From the NCBI RefSeq assembly GCF_018294505.1, contig NC_057798.1, positions 370,408,156-370,472,155 of the forward strand: a stretch of DNA of 64,000 nucleotides. Reading direction: 5' to 3'. The translations under genes were made by a program, and so were the position numbers. The stretch comes from Triticum aestivum (taxonomy: Eukaryota > Streptophyta > Magnoliopsida > Poales > Poaceae). How positions within the stretch are numbered: the first letter of the stretch is position 1; each line of letters begins with the position of its first letter. Positions 1 through 11,439 of this stretch are shown here, piece after piece. A model generated the notes under the pieces. That model had not been told where the DNA came from and did not search any database. It worked only from the letters and a program-made list of their open reading frames with translations.

Positions 1-8
1 AACAACAC

Positions 9-49
<41 letters not shown>

Positions 50-126
50 GCAACAACAACAGCAGCAACAACAACAACAACAATAGCAGCAACAACAACA
101 GCAACAACAATAGCAACAACAACAGC

Positions 127-153
<27 letters not shown>
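1..153. repeat. AAC/CAA trinucleotide microsatellite
   Basis: An almost uninterrupted run of AAC/CAA triplets with occasional CAG and TAG interruptions opens the window. It lies directly upstream of, and in continuity with, the gag frame of element A, where such triplets would read as Asn, Gln or Thr repeats. Low-complexity Gln/Asn tracts are common at the start of plant gypsy gag proteins, so this is probably expanded gag coding sequence rather than an independent locus. Confidence 0.9.
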
Positions 154-157
<4 letters not shown>

Positions 158-1013
158 CATCGCCATCACCTCCTGTTGATAACCTAGTCCGTTTTCTGAG
201 GTTAAATCCGCCGGTGTTCTCTAGCAGCACTGAGCCGATTGTTGCAGATGATTCGCTTCGCAAGATTGGAAGGGAGCTGACTACTACAGGATGCACAGAT
301 ATGAAGAGAGTGTGCTTTGCCGCACATCAGCTTGATGGACCCGCAGCATCTTGGTAGGAGAACTTCACCACCACTTACACCATTGATACAGTTATATTTT
401 ATCAGTTTCAGCAGGCTTTCCGCACCACCCATGTTTCAGCTGGAGCTATGAGCATGAAGAAGCGCGAGTTTCGCAACTTGCACCAAGGGAGTCGTACAGT
501 GGGACGGTATGTGGATGAGTTCAGCAAGTTAGCCCGTTATGCCCCAGATGATGTGTCGAAGCAGCAGAAGTTTCTTGAGGGACTTAATGATGAGCTGAGC
601 ATGCAGTTGATGGTGGCAACCTTCAACAACTACCAGGAGTTGGTAGACAGGGCCCTCATGATAGAAGGTAAGCAGCAACAGATTGATAATCGCAAAAGGA
701 AGTATAGACAGGGGAGGTACACTTCTAGAGCTTAGCAGAAGCCCCGCTATTCCCCGTACCCGGGAGGAAATACTCACAACCATGGAGGCCACAACCATGG
801 TGGACATACGCACAATGGAGAAAGTTCGCACAACCAAAGTGGCCCTAAGAATGGCAATGGGAATGGAGGAAGCAACAGTCAGAACCGTTCCAACCCCGTA
901 ACACCAGCCAAGAGGGATCTGAGTCACATTACTTGTTTCAAGTGCGGGAAGACAGGACATTATGCCACTAAATGTCCTGAAGCCAAGAATGGAAATGGCA
1001 ATAAAGTTCTGCA
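154..1013 (+). pseudogene. gag: Element A gag, broken
   Basis: A nucleocapsid/capsid precursor that would package element RNA. One frame runs from the CAA tract through a capsid-like region with the residues EFSKLARYAP and LNDELSMQL, a basic Gly/Asn/His-rich linker, and a CCHC zinc knuckle CFKCGKTGHYATKC at 934-975. The frame is interrupted by TAG at 355 and TAG at 733, and it must shift by one base near 1005-1015 to enter the protease frame. The stop at 733 looks like a mutated CAG glutamine codon. The start codon lies upstream of the window or in the CAA tract. Confidence 0.85.
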
Positions 1014-1613
1014 AAGAAGCCCAACCCCTTCACCAAAGGTCAGGTGAACCACGTCAGTGTGGAGGTGATTGAGGAGCAGCCCGACGCAGTGGTCGGTAAG
1101 TTTTTGATTAATGCATTTATAACACTTGTTCTTTTTGATACTGGTGTATCTCATTCATTCATATCAAGGGGATTTGTGGATAAGTATAAGTTGCCAATAG
1201 TAGCCCTTAAGTCACCTATGTTAGTAAGTTCCCCAGGAGTGGAGTATATGGCTTGTAGGGGATGCTATCAATTGCCAGTAACCATAGGCACACATGTTTT
1301 CCCCACCGAGCTAATTGTCCCGGAGTCACAAGGATTAGATGTGATACTAGGCATGGACTGGCTATCCAAGTATGAGGGAAACATTTATTGCGCCAATAAA
1401 TCAATTCTTCTCACCACCCCGGAAGGAAAGAGGATCAAGTATGTGTCTAGGCATGCGCCGAGGAGGACTCAGGTGAATTCCTTATCAGGAGTTGTTCAGG
1501 AGGAAGTACCAGTGGTGAAGGATTATCCTGATGTATTTCCGGAAGAGTTACCAGGCATGCCACCGGATCGAGATATCGAGTTTTTGATTGAGTTATTGCG
1601 AGGCACCGGATGA
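1014..1613 (+). pseudogene. pol: Element A aspartic protease region of pol
   Basis: This frame encodes a retropepsin-like domain with the catalytic signature LFDTGVSHSFIS and the second conserved strand VILGMDWLSKY, about 90 residues apart as usual. It would cleave the Gag-Pol polyprotein. After the domain comes the linker PDVFPEELPGMPP, the standard lead-in to gypsy reverse transcriptase. The frame ends at TGA 1611-1613, where related elements carry arginine, so this is most simply a CGA to TGA change. It continues into the RT region in the same polyprotein. Confidence 0.88.
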
Positions 1614-2295
1614 ATATCAGAGAGACCATATCAGATGCCCACAAATGATCTAGAGGAAATTAAGAAGCATATTAAGGAGTTACTAGAGAAAGGTTATATT
1701 TGACCAAGTTCATCACCGTGGGGAGCCCAGTGCTTCTAGTTGAGAAGAAGGATGGATCTTTGAGGATGGTAGTTGATTATCGTGCGCTGAATGAGGTGAT
1801 TATCAAGAACAAATACCATCTGCTAATGATCAATGATTTGTTTGACCAGCTGCAAGGAGCTAAGGTTTTCTCCAAGATAGATCTTCGATCAGGTTATCAG
1901 CAGTGGAAGATCCGAGAGCAGGATATACCTAAGACAGCTTTTACCAGGAGGTATGGGCTATATGAGTATACAGTTATGTCATTTGGTTTGACTAACGCCA
2001 CTGCCTATTTCATGAGTATGATGAACAGGGTATTCATGGAGTTCTTGGACAAGTTTGTTGTGGTGTTCATTGATGACATATTGGTCTACTCGAAGAATGA
2101 AGAAGAACATAAGGAACATTTGCGTTTGGTTCTCGAGAAGCTTAGGGAACATCAGTTGTATGCCAAGTGCAGAAAATGTGAGTTTTGGTTGAAGGAATTT
2201 GGACTTCTCGGACATGTTATATCTAGAGAAGGAATAGCAGTAGACCCTACCAAGGTTGCTTATATCACTAAATGGTTGGCACCCACCTCAGTGGG
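1614..2295 (+). pseudogene. pol: Element A reverse transcriptase region of pol
   Basis: The RNA-directed DNA polymerase domain is recognisable from [31 protein letters not shown] and the catalytic [11 protein letters not shown], which holds the two active-site aspartates. TGA at 1701-1703 breaks the domain near its start (ENGYI-stop-PSS context), and the frame shifts near 2275-2300, after which the RNase H connection [13 protein letters not shown] appears in another frame. The copy cannot make an active enzyme. Length and motif order are otherwise normal for a plant chromovirus. Confidence 0.92.
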
Positions 2296-2958
2296 GGGAT
2301 CAGAAGTTTTCTTGGACTCGCAGGTTATTACCGGAGATTTATTGAGAATTTTTCCAAGATTGCGAAGCCCATGACGGAGTTATTGAAGAAGGACACCAAG
2401 TTTAAATGGACTGAGGATTGTGAGGCCAGTTTTCAGGAGTTGAAGAAATGTTTGGTTACAGCCCCAGTGCTGATTCTCCCAGACATACGCAAGGATTTCC
2501 AAGTATATTACTACGCTTCACGTCGAGGACTTGGAGGTGTGCTTATTCAGGATGGAAGAGTTGTTTCGTATGCCTCATGACAGCTTCGACCCCATGAGTT
2601 GAATTATGCTATGCATGATTTGGAGTTAGCATCCGTAGTGCATGCGCTCAAGACATGGAGACACTTCCTCATCAGAAACCATTGTGATGTATATACGGAT
2701 CATAAGAGTTTGAAGTACATCTTCATGCAGAAGGAGTTAAACCTCAAGCAAAGGAGATGGTTGGAGCTCATAAAGGATTATGACATGAGATTGCATTATC
2801 ATCCAGGAAAGGCCAATGTCATAGCAAATGCGTCGAGCCGCAAGAGTTATGTTAACACGCTCATAACCGGAGGATTACCTAAGGAGTTAGCCGATGACCT
2901 TCAAGAACTACGCTTGGAGATAGTTCTGAGAGGTTATGTTGCAGCATTGGAAATTTAG
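2296..2958 (+). pseudogene. pol: Element A RNase H region of pol
   Basis: The frame begins with [20 protein letters not shown] and continues through a domain with DYDMRLHYHPGKANVIA, typical of the gypsy RNase H C terminus, which degrades the RNA strand during reverse transcription. TGA at 2578-2580 and TAG at 2956-2958 interrupt it; the expected residues are Arg and Gln, so both are C-to-T changes. The HDLEL and VYTDHKSL motifs remain clear. Confidence 0.88.
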
Positions 2959-2964
2959 TCCACT

Positions 2965-4437
2965 TTGTTGGGTAGGATCAGGGAAGTCCAGAAGACGGAC
3001 AAGGGGATTGCTGAGATAAAGGAAAGGATGAGTAAAGGAAAGGCTAAAGGATTTCGTGAGGATGAGCACGACACTTTATGGTTTGAGGATCGTATTTATG
3101 TGCCTAATGACCCAGAGACCAGGAAGTTGATTCTTCGGGAGGGTCATGATTCGCCTTACTCGATTCACCCAGGCAACACCAAGATGTATCTGGACTTGAA
3201 GGAAAGTTTCTGGTGGACAGGAATGAAGAAGGATATTGTAGAGTATGTAGCAGTATGTGATGTATGTCAAAGAGTTAAGGCAGAACATCAGAAACCAGTA
3301 GGGTTATTACAGCCTTGGCTGATACCCGAATGGAAGTGGGATAAACTTGGCATGGATTTTATCACTAGATTACCCAGGACTCATTCAGGATATGACTCTA
3401 TCTGGGTTGTAGTTGACCGTTTGACAAAAGTAGCCCATTTCATCCGTGTGAAGACAACTTATACGAGTGCTAAGTTGGCAAAGATATACATGACCATGAT
3501 CGTATGTCTGCATGGAGTTCCAAGGACCATCGCATCAGATAGAGGAACGTAGTTTACTTCAAAGTTTTGGAATCAGTTGCATGAAACTTTGGGTACCAGG
3601 CTAGAGTTCAGTACAACCTTTCATCCACAGACAGATGGATAGACCGAGAGAGTCAATCAGATTCTGGAGGACATGTTGAGAGCTTGTGCGCTAGATTATG
3701 GATCTAATTGGGATGACAATTTGCCCTATGCAGAGTTCTCCTATAACAAAAGTTATCAAGCCAGCTTGAAGATGGCCCCTTTCGAAGCTTTATACGGAAG
3801 GAGGTGCAGGACGTCGTTATTGTGGGATGAAGTTGGAGATCGACAATTGTTCAGACCAGACTTAATCAGAGATTCTAAGGAGAAGGTTAAGGTGATTCGA
3901 GACAGACTCAAGGTAGCCCAGTCTAGGCAGAAGAGTTATGCAGATACTAAACGCAAGGAGGTAGCCTATGAAGTCGGAGACAAAGCATATCTTCGTGTGT
4001 CCCCACTTTGAGGAGTTAAGCGTTTTGGAGTCAAGGGAAAGCTAGCACCACGTTTTGTGGGACCATACAGAGTTTTGGAATGCATGGGAGAACTTGCATA
4101 CAAGTTGGAATTACCCGAAGGATTGTCAGGAGTTCATGATGTGTTTCACGTTTCCCAGTTGAAGAAGTGCCATGGAGAGATGGCCGGCATTCCTCTGGGA
4201 CATACAGTGCCACTGGAAGCAATTCAGTTGGATAGTGATCTGACCTATGAAGAGAAGCCCATCAAGATTCTTGAGTTTTCCAGCCGAGTTACTCGCAGCA
4301 AGGTTATCAAGTTCTGCAAAGTTCAGTGGACCATCATTCCGAGGAGGAAGCCACTTGGGAGCGAGAAGAAGACCTCCGCAAGGACCAGCCAAACCTTTTT
4401 GCTGACCAACCCGAATCTTGAGGGTGAGATTCATCTT
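2965..4437 (+). pseudogene. pol: Element A integrase with chromodomain-like tail
   Basis: The integrase shows an HHCC zinc-binding region (HDSPYSIHPG ... CDVCQRVKAEHQ), the DDE core (GMDFITRLP, ASDRGT, then the glutamate region near PQTDG), and the GPYRVLE and [10 protein letters not shown] motifs of the C-terminal domain. The last part, around 4260-4400, resembles a chromodomain ([21 protein letters not shown]) but slips frame after KVQW. Chromodomains guide such elements to specific chromatin. Stops lie at 3550, 3640 and 4009, each at an expected Gln or Arg codon. Non-functional copy. Confidence 0.88.
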
Positions 4438-4451
4438 AAGGGGGGTAGGTT
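4438..4451 (+). other. Polypurine tract of element A
   Basis: The purine run AAGGGGGGTAGG lies directly before the LTR start TGTAACATCCC. In LTR elements this RNase H-resistant tract primes plus-strand DNA synthesis, so its position fixes the 5' edge of the 3' LTR. Confidence 0.85.
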
Positions 4452-7235
4452 TGTAACATCCCAATTTTCAATTTGGATGTTATACATAGATCATCATATA
4501 CATATCATATTTTATTTGCATTTGGTTGTGATCCACGAAATGTTAAGAAACTCCAGGACCCAAGGAGAGAGTTGGAGGTTTCATTTAAATTGCATATATG
4601 AATTCATTTAAAATTTGAAAGAGGATCAATTTGATTTTCAATAATTTCTTTCCAATTATTTCCAACCATAAAAATAAATGAGAGAAGATAAAATGATTTC
4701 TTCAAAACAGAGGAGAAATATTGGAAAATAAATTTTGAAAACAAATTATTATTTATTTGCATTTTATTTGAATTAGAGAAAAACAGGCATTTTTTAAAAT
4801 TGCATTTAGTCCAGAAAAATGTTCATTTTGTCCCAAATATTAGGTTTGGACGGTGAAAATTGTTTCTGCAATTTTTAGATTTTTATTTTTATTTATTAGG
4901 AATTTCTTCACGAAAATCGTTCAAAAAAACTTCTTCCTGGGCCAGCCCAGCGGAGCGCCGCCGCCTCCCTCCGACTCGGGGCCGGAATCCCGAGCTCGCC
5001 CGCCGTTGCCGCCGTGTCCAACTAGGACACGGGGAGCTCGCCCCCTCGCACAAGCCACCATCGCCCCTCGGGCCTTTGTAAGGAGCCGGACCCGGGCCCT
5101 CTCCTCTCCAAGAGGCCTCCACCGAGCCGCGTCACGCTGCGAGCCCGCCCGCCTGCGCCGCTGCACTCACCGCCGTTATTCGCAGCTGTTGCTGCTGTGC
5201 TGCGTCGCGCCGCCGCCTCTCGCCGCTGCCGCCATCGTCTTACCCGCTGGAGCCATGCAATGCCTCGCCCGATCTCGCCAACGCCGGTCGACTTCGGTTA
5301 GCCGGTAAAAACCGCCCGGTTCGTCGGTTTTGTTTTCGGTTTTTATTTATATATCGGTTTTTAATTTTAGTTCGTTATTTGACAAACGTTCACCCGTTAG
5401 TTTCTTATAACGAACAAAATTGTTCGTTAGGTTATGTTAGCGGACGTTCATCCGATAGATTTTTTGTTTTATTTTCGGCCAGGGACCTATCCGCGAATAG
5501 TTTTCTCGTGATTTAGCCCTAGATCTTAAAACTGGCATAACTTTTAGCTCGTTTATCCAAATTAGATGAAACCAACGCCTAAATCTTTGTAATGATCCCT
5601 TATTTCCAGTAAACCAACTTGAACATGATTTTGACAACTTAAAATTTGAGTTTAGTTCAGATTAGTATCCGATCTTGTTTCATTTGTATCTTCAGTTTCG
5701 TAACTCTGTTTGAGTTGATTCTTTTTGTAAATCGTAGCTAATCACATGTACCTACTGTTAAGTTCTAATCCACATAAAAATAATGCTGTTAGGTTTTGTT
5801 TTCTGTTTAGTTTAGTCATTTGCTTGTTTCGAGTTTGATTTGGATCTTTTCTCGATTTCTCTTTGTTTTGTTTGAGTGATTGCTTATGTATGCTATTGTT
5901 TTTCTACGCTAGATTATCCGAAGTGCGAAGCTTGTTACTACGAATCCCTAGAGTTTGCAGATTGTTAGCAAGGCAAGTTACACTTTGATCATACTCTTCT
6001 ATACCCAGTTTTTACTATGCATCAGTTATGCCCTCAAATATTTGCATCAGTAGGATTGGGAACATGTGGTTTGGTTGTAGTACTTGAGGTAGGAATCTAA
6101 TACCTTTTGATCACCCCGGGAATATACGTTATGCTCTATTATTGCTTAGCCATTCTCGTAGACAGGGATTGGATCATGATCGACATGGAAGTTATGAGAG
6201 TTATTAATCTTGGATAACATTAAGGTGGCAACTTTAATACACATCTGGGTGGATTGGTTGGGGCACCTGGAGAATCCAGTGTTTGTCCATTTGGGAAATC
6301 CCGGAGTACCAGTGTGATTTTTCCTCGGTTCGCCACCCAGGCTCAAAGGGATCATATGATATTTCATGCCTAGAAACTTCCGTATGCAGCCACAAGCCAT
6401 TATGGGCTTTGGCACAGTTGAGTAAATTGTATGAGCTCTCGAAGAGGTGGACTAGCAGATGTAGGGGAAAGTAGGTGCACCGCTCAGCCCGGAGTAGAGA
6501 GTTAATGCTTCAGAAAAACTATGTCTCGATCTTCCGATCATGGATGCGGTCGAGTCTTGCGGGGAAAAGTGCACAACCTCTGCAGAGCATATAAACTAAT
6601 CATGGTTAGCCGTGTCCCCGGTTATGGACACCTTGAATATCTGGAATAGGATATTATTGTTGATCTCATCACTCTTAAATTAATTGAATTGGGTTTAATG
6701 ATGATACTTGTTTAATTGGGATTTGAGTTGGAGGAACCTTCTCAAATAGTGGTACAACTTGGGAGTAGTAAATAAAATTTATTCCTTTGTTGTAGGGAAA
6801 AACTAGCTTTATGCAAAATCATAAACTTAGAGCCTCCACCAGCCAAATATTGCATGTAGATGTAGTTCTTGCATTCATTTCTTTACAGTGTAACATTACC
6901 AGCATATTCAATGTGCTGACTTACACGACTACAACGTCTCATATTGCAGACTACTCAAACGACGAATAAGGTGCGATAGGTTGTTGTCATGCACTCAGCT
7001 ATGCCGTTGGAGTTGATGGACTCATTTACCTTCGAAGGTTCTGCACTTAATTAGTTTAGATGGGCTTCAGCCATATTGTTTTTGTGTAATCATACTCTTT
7101 ATGAAGACCTCAATGTAATAAGTTTGTGATTGAACTCTGCAATAATTCCTCGAGTACTATGTGTGTCAGCATTACCAATCCAGGGATGACACTTAAGCAT
7201 AGAGACTTCGGTCCATTGGGATCATAGTCGCTACA
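4452..7235 (+). repeat. 3' LTR of element A (2784 bp)
   Basis: The LTR begins TGTAACATCC after the polypurine tract and ends CTACA at 7235, immediately before sequence of element B. About 500 bp in is a GC-rich block (4930-5320) that is translatable in several frames but has no protein signature. It is followed by T-rich sequence. The right edge is supported by the inverted relative at 44491, which begins with the reverse complement of the same terminus (TGTAGC). Nothing else was seen in it. Confidence 0.9.
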
Positions 7236-7238
7236 CAA

Positions 7239-8733
7239 TGATACGTCTTCCTCGTATCTATAATTTTTGATTGTTTCATGCCAATATTATTCAACTTTTA
7301 CATACTTTTGGCAACTGTTTATATGATTTATTTGGACTAACTTACTTATCCAGTGCCTAGTGCCAGTTCCTATTTGTTGCATGTTTTTGTATCGCAGAAA
7401 ATCCATATCAAACAAAGTCCAAATGTGATGCAACTCTGCGGAGAATTATTTTGGAATATTTGTGATTTTTGGGAGTTGGAATCACCGCAAACGGAGGCCC
7501 ACATGGACCACGTAAACTAGGGTGCGCCCCAGGCCCCTGGCGCGTGCTGGTAGGTTGTGCTCACCTCGTACGTCGGTTGGTGTTGTACTTAGGGCGCAAG
7601 GAAGCTTATATCAGGAAAAAAATCATGTAAAAAGATCAGCGCAATCGGAGTTACGGATCTCCAGGAATATAAGAAACGATTTTCAGCCAGATCTGGAGAG
7701 CGCGAAATAGAAGAGAACAGAGAGGGAGATCCAATCTCGGAGGGGCTCTCTCCCCTCCCATGCCATGGAAGCCAAGGTCCAGAGGGGGTACTCTCCTCCT
7801 ACCTAGGTAGGAGGCCAAGGAAGGAGAAGAAGGAGGGGGTCTCTCTCCCCCTCGCTTCCGGTGGCACCGGAGTGCCACCGTGGCAACGATCATGACGATG
7901 ATCTACATCAACAATCTTGCTACCGTCAAGACCAACTCTCTCCCCCTCTATGCAGCGGTGTAACACCCCTTCTCCCCGTTGTAATCTCTACTTAAACATG
8001 GTGCTCAACTCCATATATTATTTCCCAATTATCTATGGTTATCATATGATGTTTGAGTAGACCCGCTTTGTCCTATGGGTTAATCGTGATCTTGGTTGGT
8101 ATGATTGTATATTTTATTTTATGGTGTTGTCTTACAGTTCCCTCCATCTCGCGCAAAGGTGAGGGCCCCCTACTGTAGGTTGTTGCAATATGTTCATGGT
8201 TTGCTTATTGTCAGTGTTGCGGGGGTGACAGCAGCCTAAACGCGGATAAGAGGGTTATGGCGTATGGGAGTAAAGAGAACTTGATACTTAATGCTATGGT
8301 TGGGTTTCATGACCTTAATGATCTTCAGTAGTTGCAGATGCTTGCTAGAGTTCCAATCATAAGTGCATATGATCCAAGTAGAGAGAATATGTTAGATCAT
8401 GCCTCTCCCTCATATAAAATTACAAGAATGATTACCGGTACTTGTTATCGATTGCCTAGGAAAAAATGACTTTCTTGTTGACAAAATCTATCCACTTCTA
8501 TTACCTTGCATTTTATTCGTAGTTTTACTCTCGCAAAGTACTCGTAGTTTTATTCTTGCAAACTAGTTTTATACTTGTTCTAGGTAAAGCAAACGTCCAG
8601 TGTGCGTAGAGTTGTATCGGTGGTCGATAGAACTTGAGGGAATATATGTTCTGCCTTGAACTCCTCGTTGGGTTTGACACTCTTTTTTTATCGAAGAAGG
8701 CTACAAACGATCCCCTATACTTGTGGGTTATCA
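7239..8733 (+). repeat. 5' LTR of element B
   Basis: It starts TGATACGTCTTCC and ends GTGGGTTATCA. The matching copy is at 13174-14668. A purine-rich block (7690-7830) and an A/T-rich right half are visible. The open frames in it are not genes. Confidence 0.92.
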
Positions 8734-8812
8734 AGACCTTTTTCTGGCACCGTTGCTGGGTAGTTATAGCATGGGGTGAATATTCTTGTGGGTTATCAAG
8801 ACCTTTTTCTGG
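8720..8812 (+). repeat. 28-bp direct repeat duplicating the LTR/PBS junction
   Basis: The same 28 bases (starting CTTGTGGGTTATCAAGACC) occur at 8720-8747 and 8785-8812, 65 bp apart. The first copy spans the true LTR end and the first bases of the primer-binding site. The second copy stops at TGG and then diverges. It is a local duplication of the LTR-leader boundary. Confidence 0.9.
8745..8760 (+). other. Primer-binding site of element B (tRNA-Asp type)
   Basis: TGGCACCGTTGCTGGG, 11 bases after the LTR, matches the complement of the 3' end of plant tRNA-Asp (TGGCGCCGTTGCCGGG) with two transitions. It would prime minus-strand synthesis. Both mismatches are C-to-T type changes on one strand or the other, consistent with methylation decay after insertion. 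Confidence 0.75.
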
Positions 8813-8859
8813 TACTCATAGTTTTATTTTCTGTTCTAAGTTGTTCTCTATCTTTAGTT

Positions 8860-10201
8860 ATGGATACGGAACACGAAACACCAAAAAAATTAGTTGTACT
8901 TGCTACTTATGGAGATGGGGAACCTCCTAAAACCCTCGATGATTGTTATGTGAAACATATTATGCACTACTTTGATAATCCTGAGAAAACCCCATTCAAC
9001 TAGATAATGGGAGTAACGTTGGATCAACGTGAATACTTTAGGGATTATCAATTGACTCATAAAGGGAAATTATTATGGGATCAAATACATATGTTGCATT
9101 GGTATGCTCGGGAGCTATGCTTGAGATATGATTATACTTGTTGCTCTAGGATGAATGCTCCACACCTTCCCTTTTAATGCATTTTTTTTATAATGAAACC
9201 TTGGCTTCTTATGCCAATGGTATATATGATTATTATGATGTGGAACGAATAGAAGAATTTGTTGCTTTTAAGGGTGCTTATGAAGTTGAATCTATGTTTA
9301 TAAAGTTTGAAGATTTTGATGATTCAGTTTATAGACCTGAAAATTTTGGTATCCTTAAATATTGCTATGATAATTATAAATACAATTCCGATATTGATCC
9401 ATTTATTGAGAAAGTCTCCGCCGTCCAAGAAGAGACTAATATTTTGCAGGAGTCTATGGAAGAAGGAAGTGATGAAACTGTGAGCTCATTGGATGAAAAA
9501 GATGATGAGAAGAGCGAAGAACAAAAGGAGGAAGAGCGGATTAGCTACCCGTGCCCACCTTCGAATGATAGTAACTCTTCAACGCATACATTGTTTAATG
9601 TCCCTTCGTTCTTACTGAAGGATGAATGCTATGATAATTGCTATGATCTCGTTGTTTCGTTTGAAATATCCCTTTTTGATGATGCTTGCTATGCTTGTGG
9701 CCATGATGCCAATATGAATCATGCTTATGGAGACAAACTTGCTATTGTTCCTTATGTTTAAACATGAAATTATTTCTATTGCACCCACACATGATAGTCC
9801 TATTATCTTTTTGAATTCTCCCAACTACACTACATCAGAGAAGTTTACACTTGTTAAGGATTATATTGATGGGTTCTCTTTTATCGTTGCACATGATGAT
9901 TTTGATGAATATAATATGCATGTGCTTGCTGCTCCTACTTGCAATTATAATGAGAAGAACTACATCTCCACCTTTCTATGTTTCCAACGCGATAAAATTG
10001 CAAGAAACTACTTATGCTATGTATTGGGCTTTACTTGATGTGCATGAATTGTTCTTGTATGACATGCCGATGTATAGGAAGAGAATTAGACTTCGTCATT
10101 GCTTGATATATGTTGCTCTGTGCTCACTAATAAATGCCAAATCATTGTTAATTCAAATTGGCTTTGATATACCTTGGGATCTAGCTGGATTCATTACTTG
10201 A
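8860..10201 (+). pseudogene. Orphan ORF of element B, broken
   Basis: A single ancestral frame can be followed from ATG 8860 (MDTEHETPKKLVVLATYGDG) through TAG at 9001, TAA at 9175, a frameshift before 9177, a long acidic stretch (9177-9758, rich in Glu/Asp, with Cys pairs near its end), another stop, and a C-terminal part read in two frames to 10201. The C terminus contains ELFLYDMPMYRKRIRLR, which matches the C-terminal motif of the ORFs in elements E and G. No enzyme domain is visible and the family is not one whose function I know. It may be a divergent Gag or an accessory protein of pol-less elements. Confidence 0.7.
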
Positions 10202-10241
10202 GCACTTTATGCCTAGCTTAATGGCTTTAAAGAAAGTGCTA

Positions 10242-10258
10242 CCAGGGAGACAACCCGG
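10242..10258 (+). other. Conserved post-ORF hairpin, element B
   Basis: CCAGGGAGACAACCCGG lies about 40 bases after the ORF end. GGG and CCC pair around the loop AGACAA, extended by CC/GG with one bulged A. Elements E, G and I carry the same loop with a TTGGG/CCCAA stem in the same position after their ORFs. Confidence 0.7.
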
Positions 10259-11049
10259 AAGTTTTAGAGAGTCATTTATTTCTGTTGAGTGCTTTTATAA
10301 AGTTTAAAAATATATATAGAGGGGAACCCAAAACTTTTTAAAAAGGAAAGTGAAAGTGAGAGAGACAAGCATTGTTGAAGTGGGGGAGCTCCTTGAACTT
10401 TGTTCATGCTCACGGAAACTTTGTGAATCATAATTACAGAAATTTTTCAACAAAAATAATTATCCCCTTGTACAATTAAATTGTATTGCAAAAATATTGT
10501 GCCAATATTTGCCTTTAGGATGTTTAAATTGCTTGTTGGTTTGTGCGGTGCAAAACAGAAACTTTGGCTGTAGTGCGCGATTTCACATTTTTTTTACTAG
10601 AACGTCAAATGGTTCTGAAACTTTTTGCACTATCTTTCTATACAAAATGTTTATTTTTCCTAATTTTCTCATATTTAGAGTTAAATAAATATGGTGGATG
10701 TTCAAAGCTTTACAGACTGTCCTGTTTTCACAGACAGCTGTTATAATTTTGTTATTTGTGTATGTTTGAATTCTTGTTGAAGCCTCCTTGACTTGGGGCC
10801 ATAGAATTGTGATAGAATACACTGGGTAATGTTTGTTTATAATTATACAATAATGTTGCAGTAGTACAAGATGGGATTTCATTGCCATTTTCACTAACCC
10901 CTCCACTAAAATTTTGTTTAAGTTTTGTGCGGATGAAGTGTTCGAAGATCGCAGAGGTCTCGATATGAGGAGAAGGAGGAGAGGCAAGAGCTCAATCTTG
11001 GGGATGCCCAAGGCACCCCAAGTAAATATTCAAGGAGACTCAAGTGTCT

Positions 11050-11078
11050 AAGCTTGGGGATGCCCCGGAAGGCATCCC
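11050..11078 (+). other. Internal polypurine-tract copy and GGGATGCC hairpin, element B
   Basis: The 14-mer AAGCTTGGGGATGC at 11050-11063 is the polypurine-tract sequence used by this group at the 3' LTR. It runs into a perfect 8-bp hairpin, GGGATGCC (11057-11064) pairing with GGCATCCC (11071-11078) around CCGGAA. An imperfect second hairpin lies at about 10997-11015. Elements E, G and I have equivalent pairs. Confidence 0.75.
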
Positions 11079-11223
11079 ATCTTTCTTCAACAAGTATCGG
11101 TATGTTTTCCGATTCGTTTCGTTCATGTGATATGTGCAAATCTTGGAGCATCTTTTGCATTTAGTTTTCACTTTTCTTTTATGCACCATGCTGGTATGAG
11201 ATAGTACATTGTTGGTTTATAGA

Positions 11224-11439
11224 ATGCTCATTGCACTTCACTTATATCTTTTGAGTATGGCTTTATAGAATGCTTCATGTGCTTCACTTATATCATTTGA
11301 AGTTTGGATTGCCTGTTTCTCTTCACATAGAAAACCGATGTTTGTAGAATTCTCTTTTGCTTCACTTATATTTGTTAGAGCATGATATTTTGTATAAATA
11401 ATTAAACTCTCATGCTTCACTTATATCTATTTAGAGAGT
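11224..11439 (+). repeat. Array of four CTTCACTTATAT hairpins, element B
   Basis: Four units carry the core CTTCACTTATAT inside a loop of about 20-22 bases, each closed by its own short stem: ATGCTCA/TGAGTAT (11224-11258), CTTCA/TGAAG (11273-11302), CTCT/AGAG (11352-11380) and ACTCTC/GAGAGT (11406-11439). The loop sequence is constant while the stems differ and remain complementary. The same arrangement recurs in E, G and I. Confidence 0.75.

Larger units (their letters stand above)
1..7235 (+). mobile_element. Element A: Ty3/gypsy chromovirus, 5' end outside window
   Basis: Domains run in the order gag, zinc knuckle, aspartic protease, reverse transcriptase, RNase H, integrase and a chromodomain-like tail, followed by a polypurine tract and a 2.8 kb 3' LTR starting TGTAACATCCC and ending CTACA. 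Integrase after RNase H defines Ty3/gypsy, and the C-terminal chromodomain remnant and very long LTR fit the Tekay/Del chromovirus clade. The coding part carries at least nine in-frame stops and two frameshifts, so it is dead. The sequence following the 3' LTR, CAATG, is the predicted right-hand target-site copy. A second LTR of the same family lies inverted at 44491. Confidence 0.9.

Noticed and set aside
4853..5308. Open frames in the element A LTR
   Set aside because: GC-rich LTR block; no conserved motif and no counterpart preserved in the inverted LTR at 44491.
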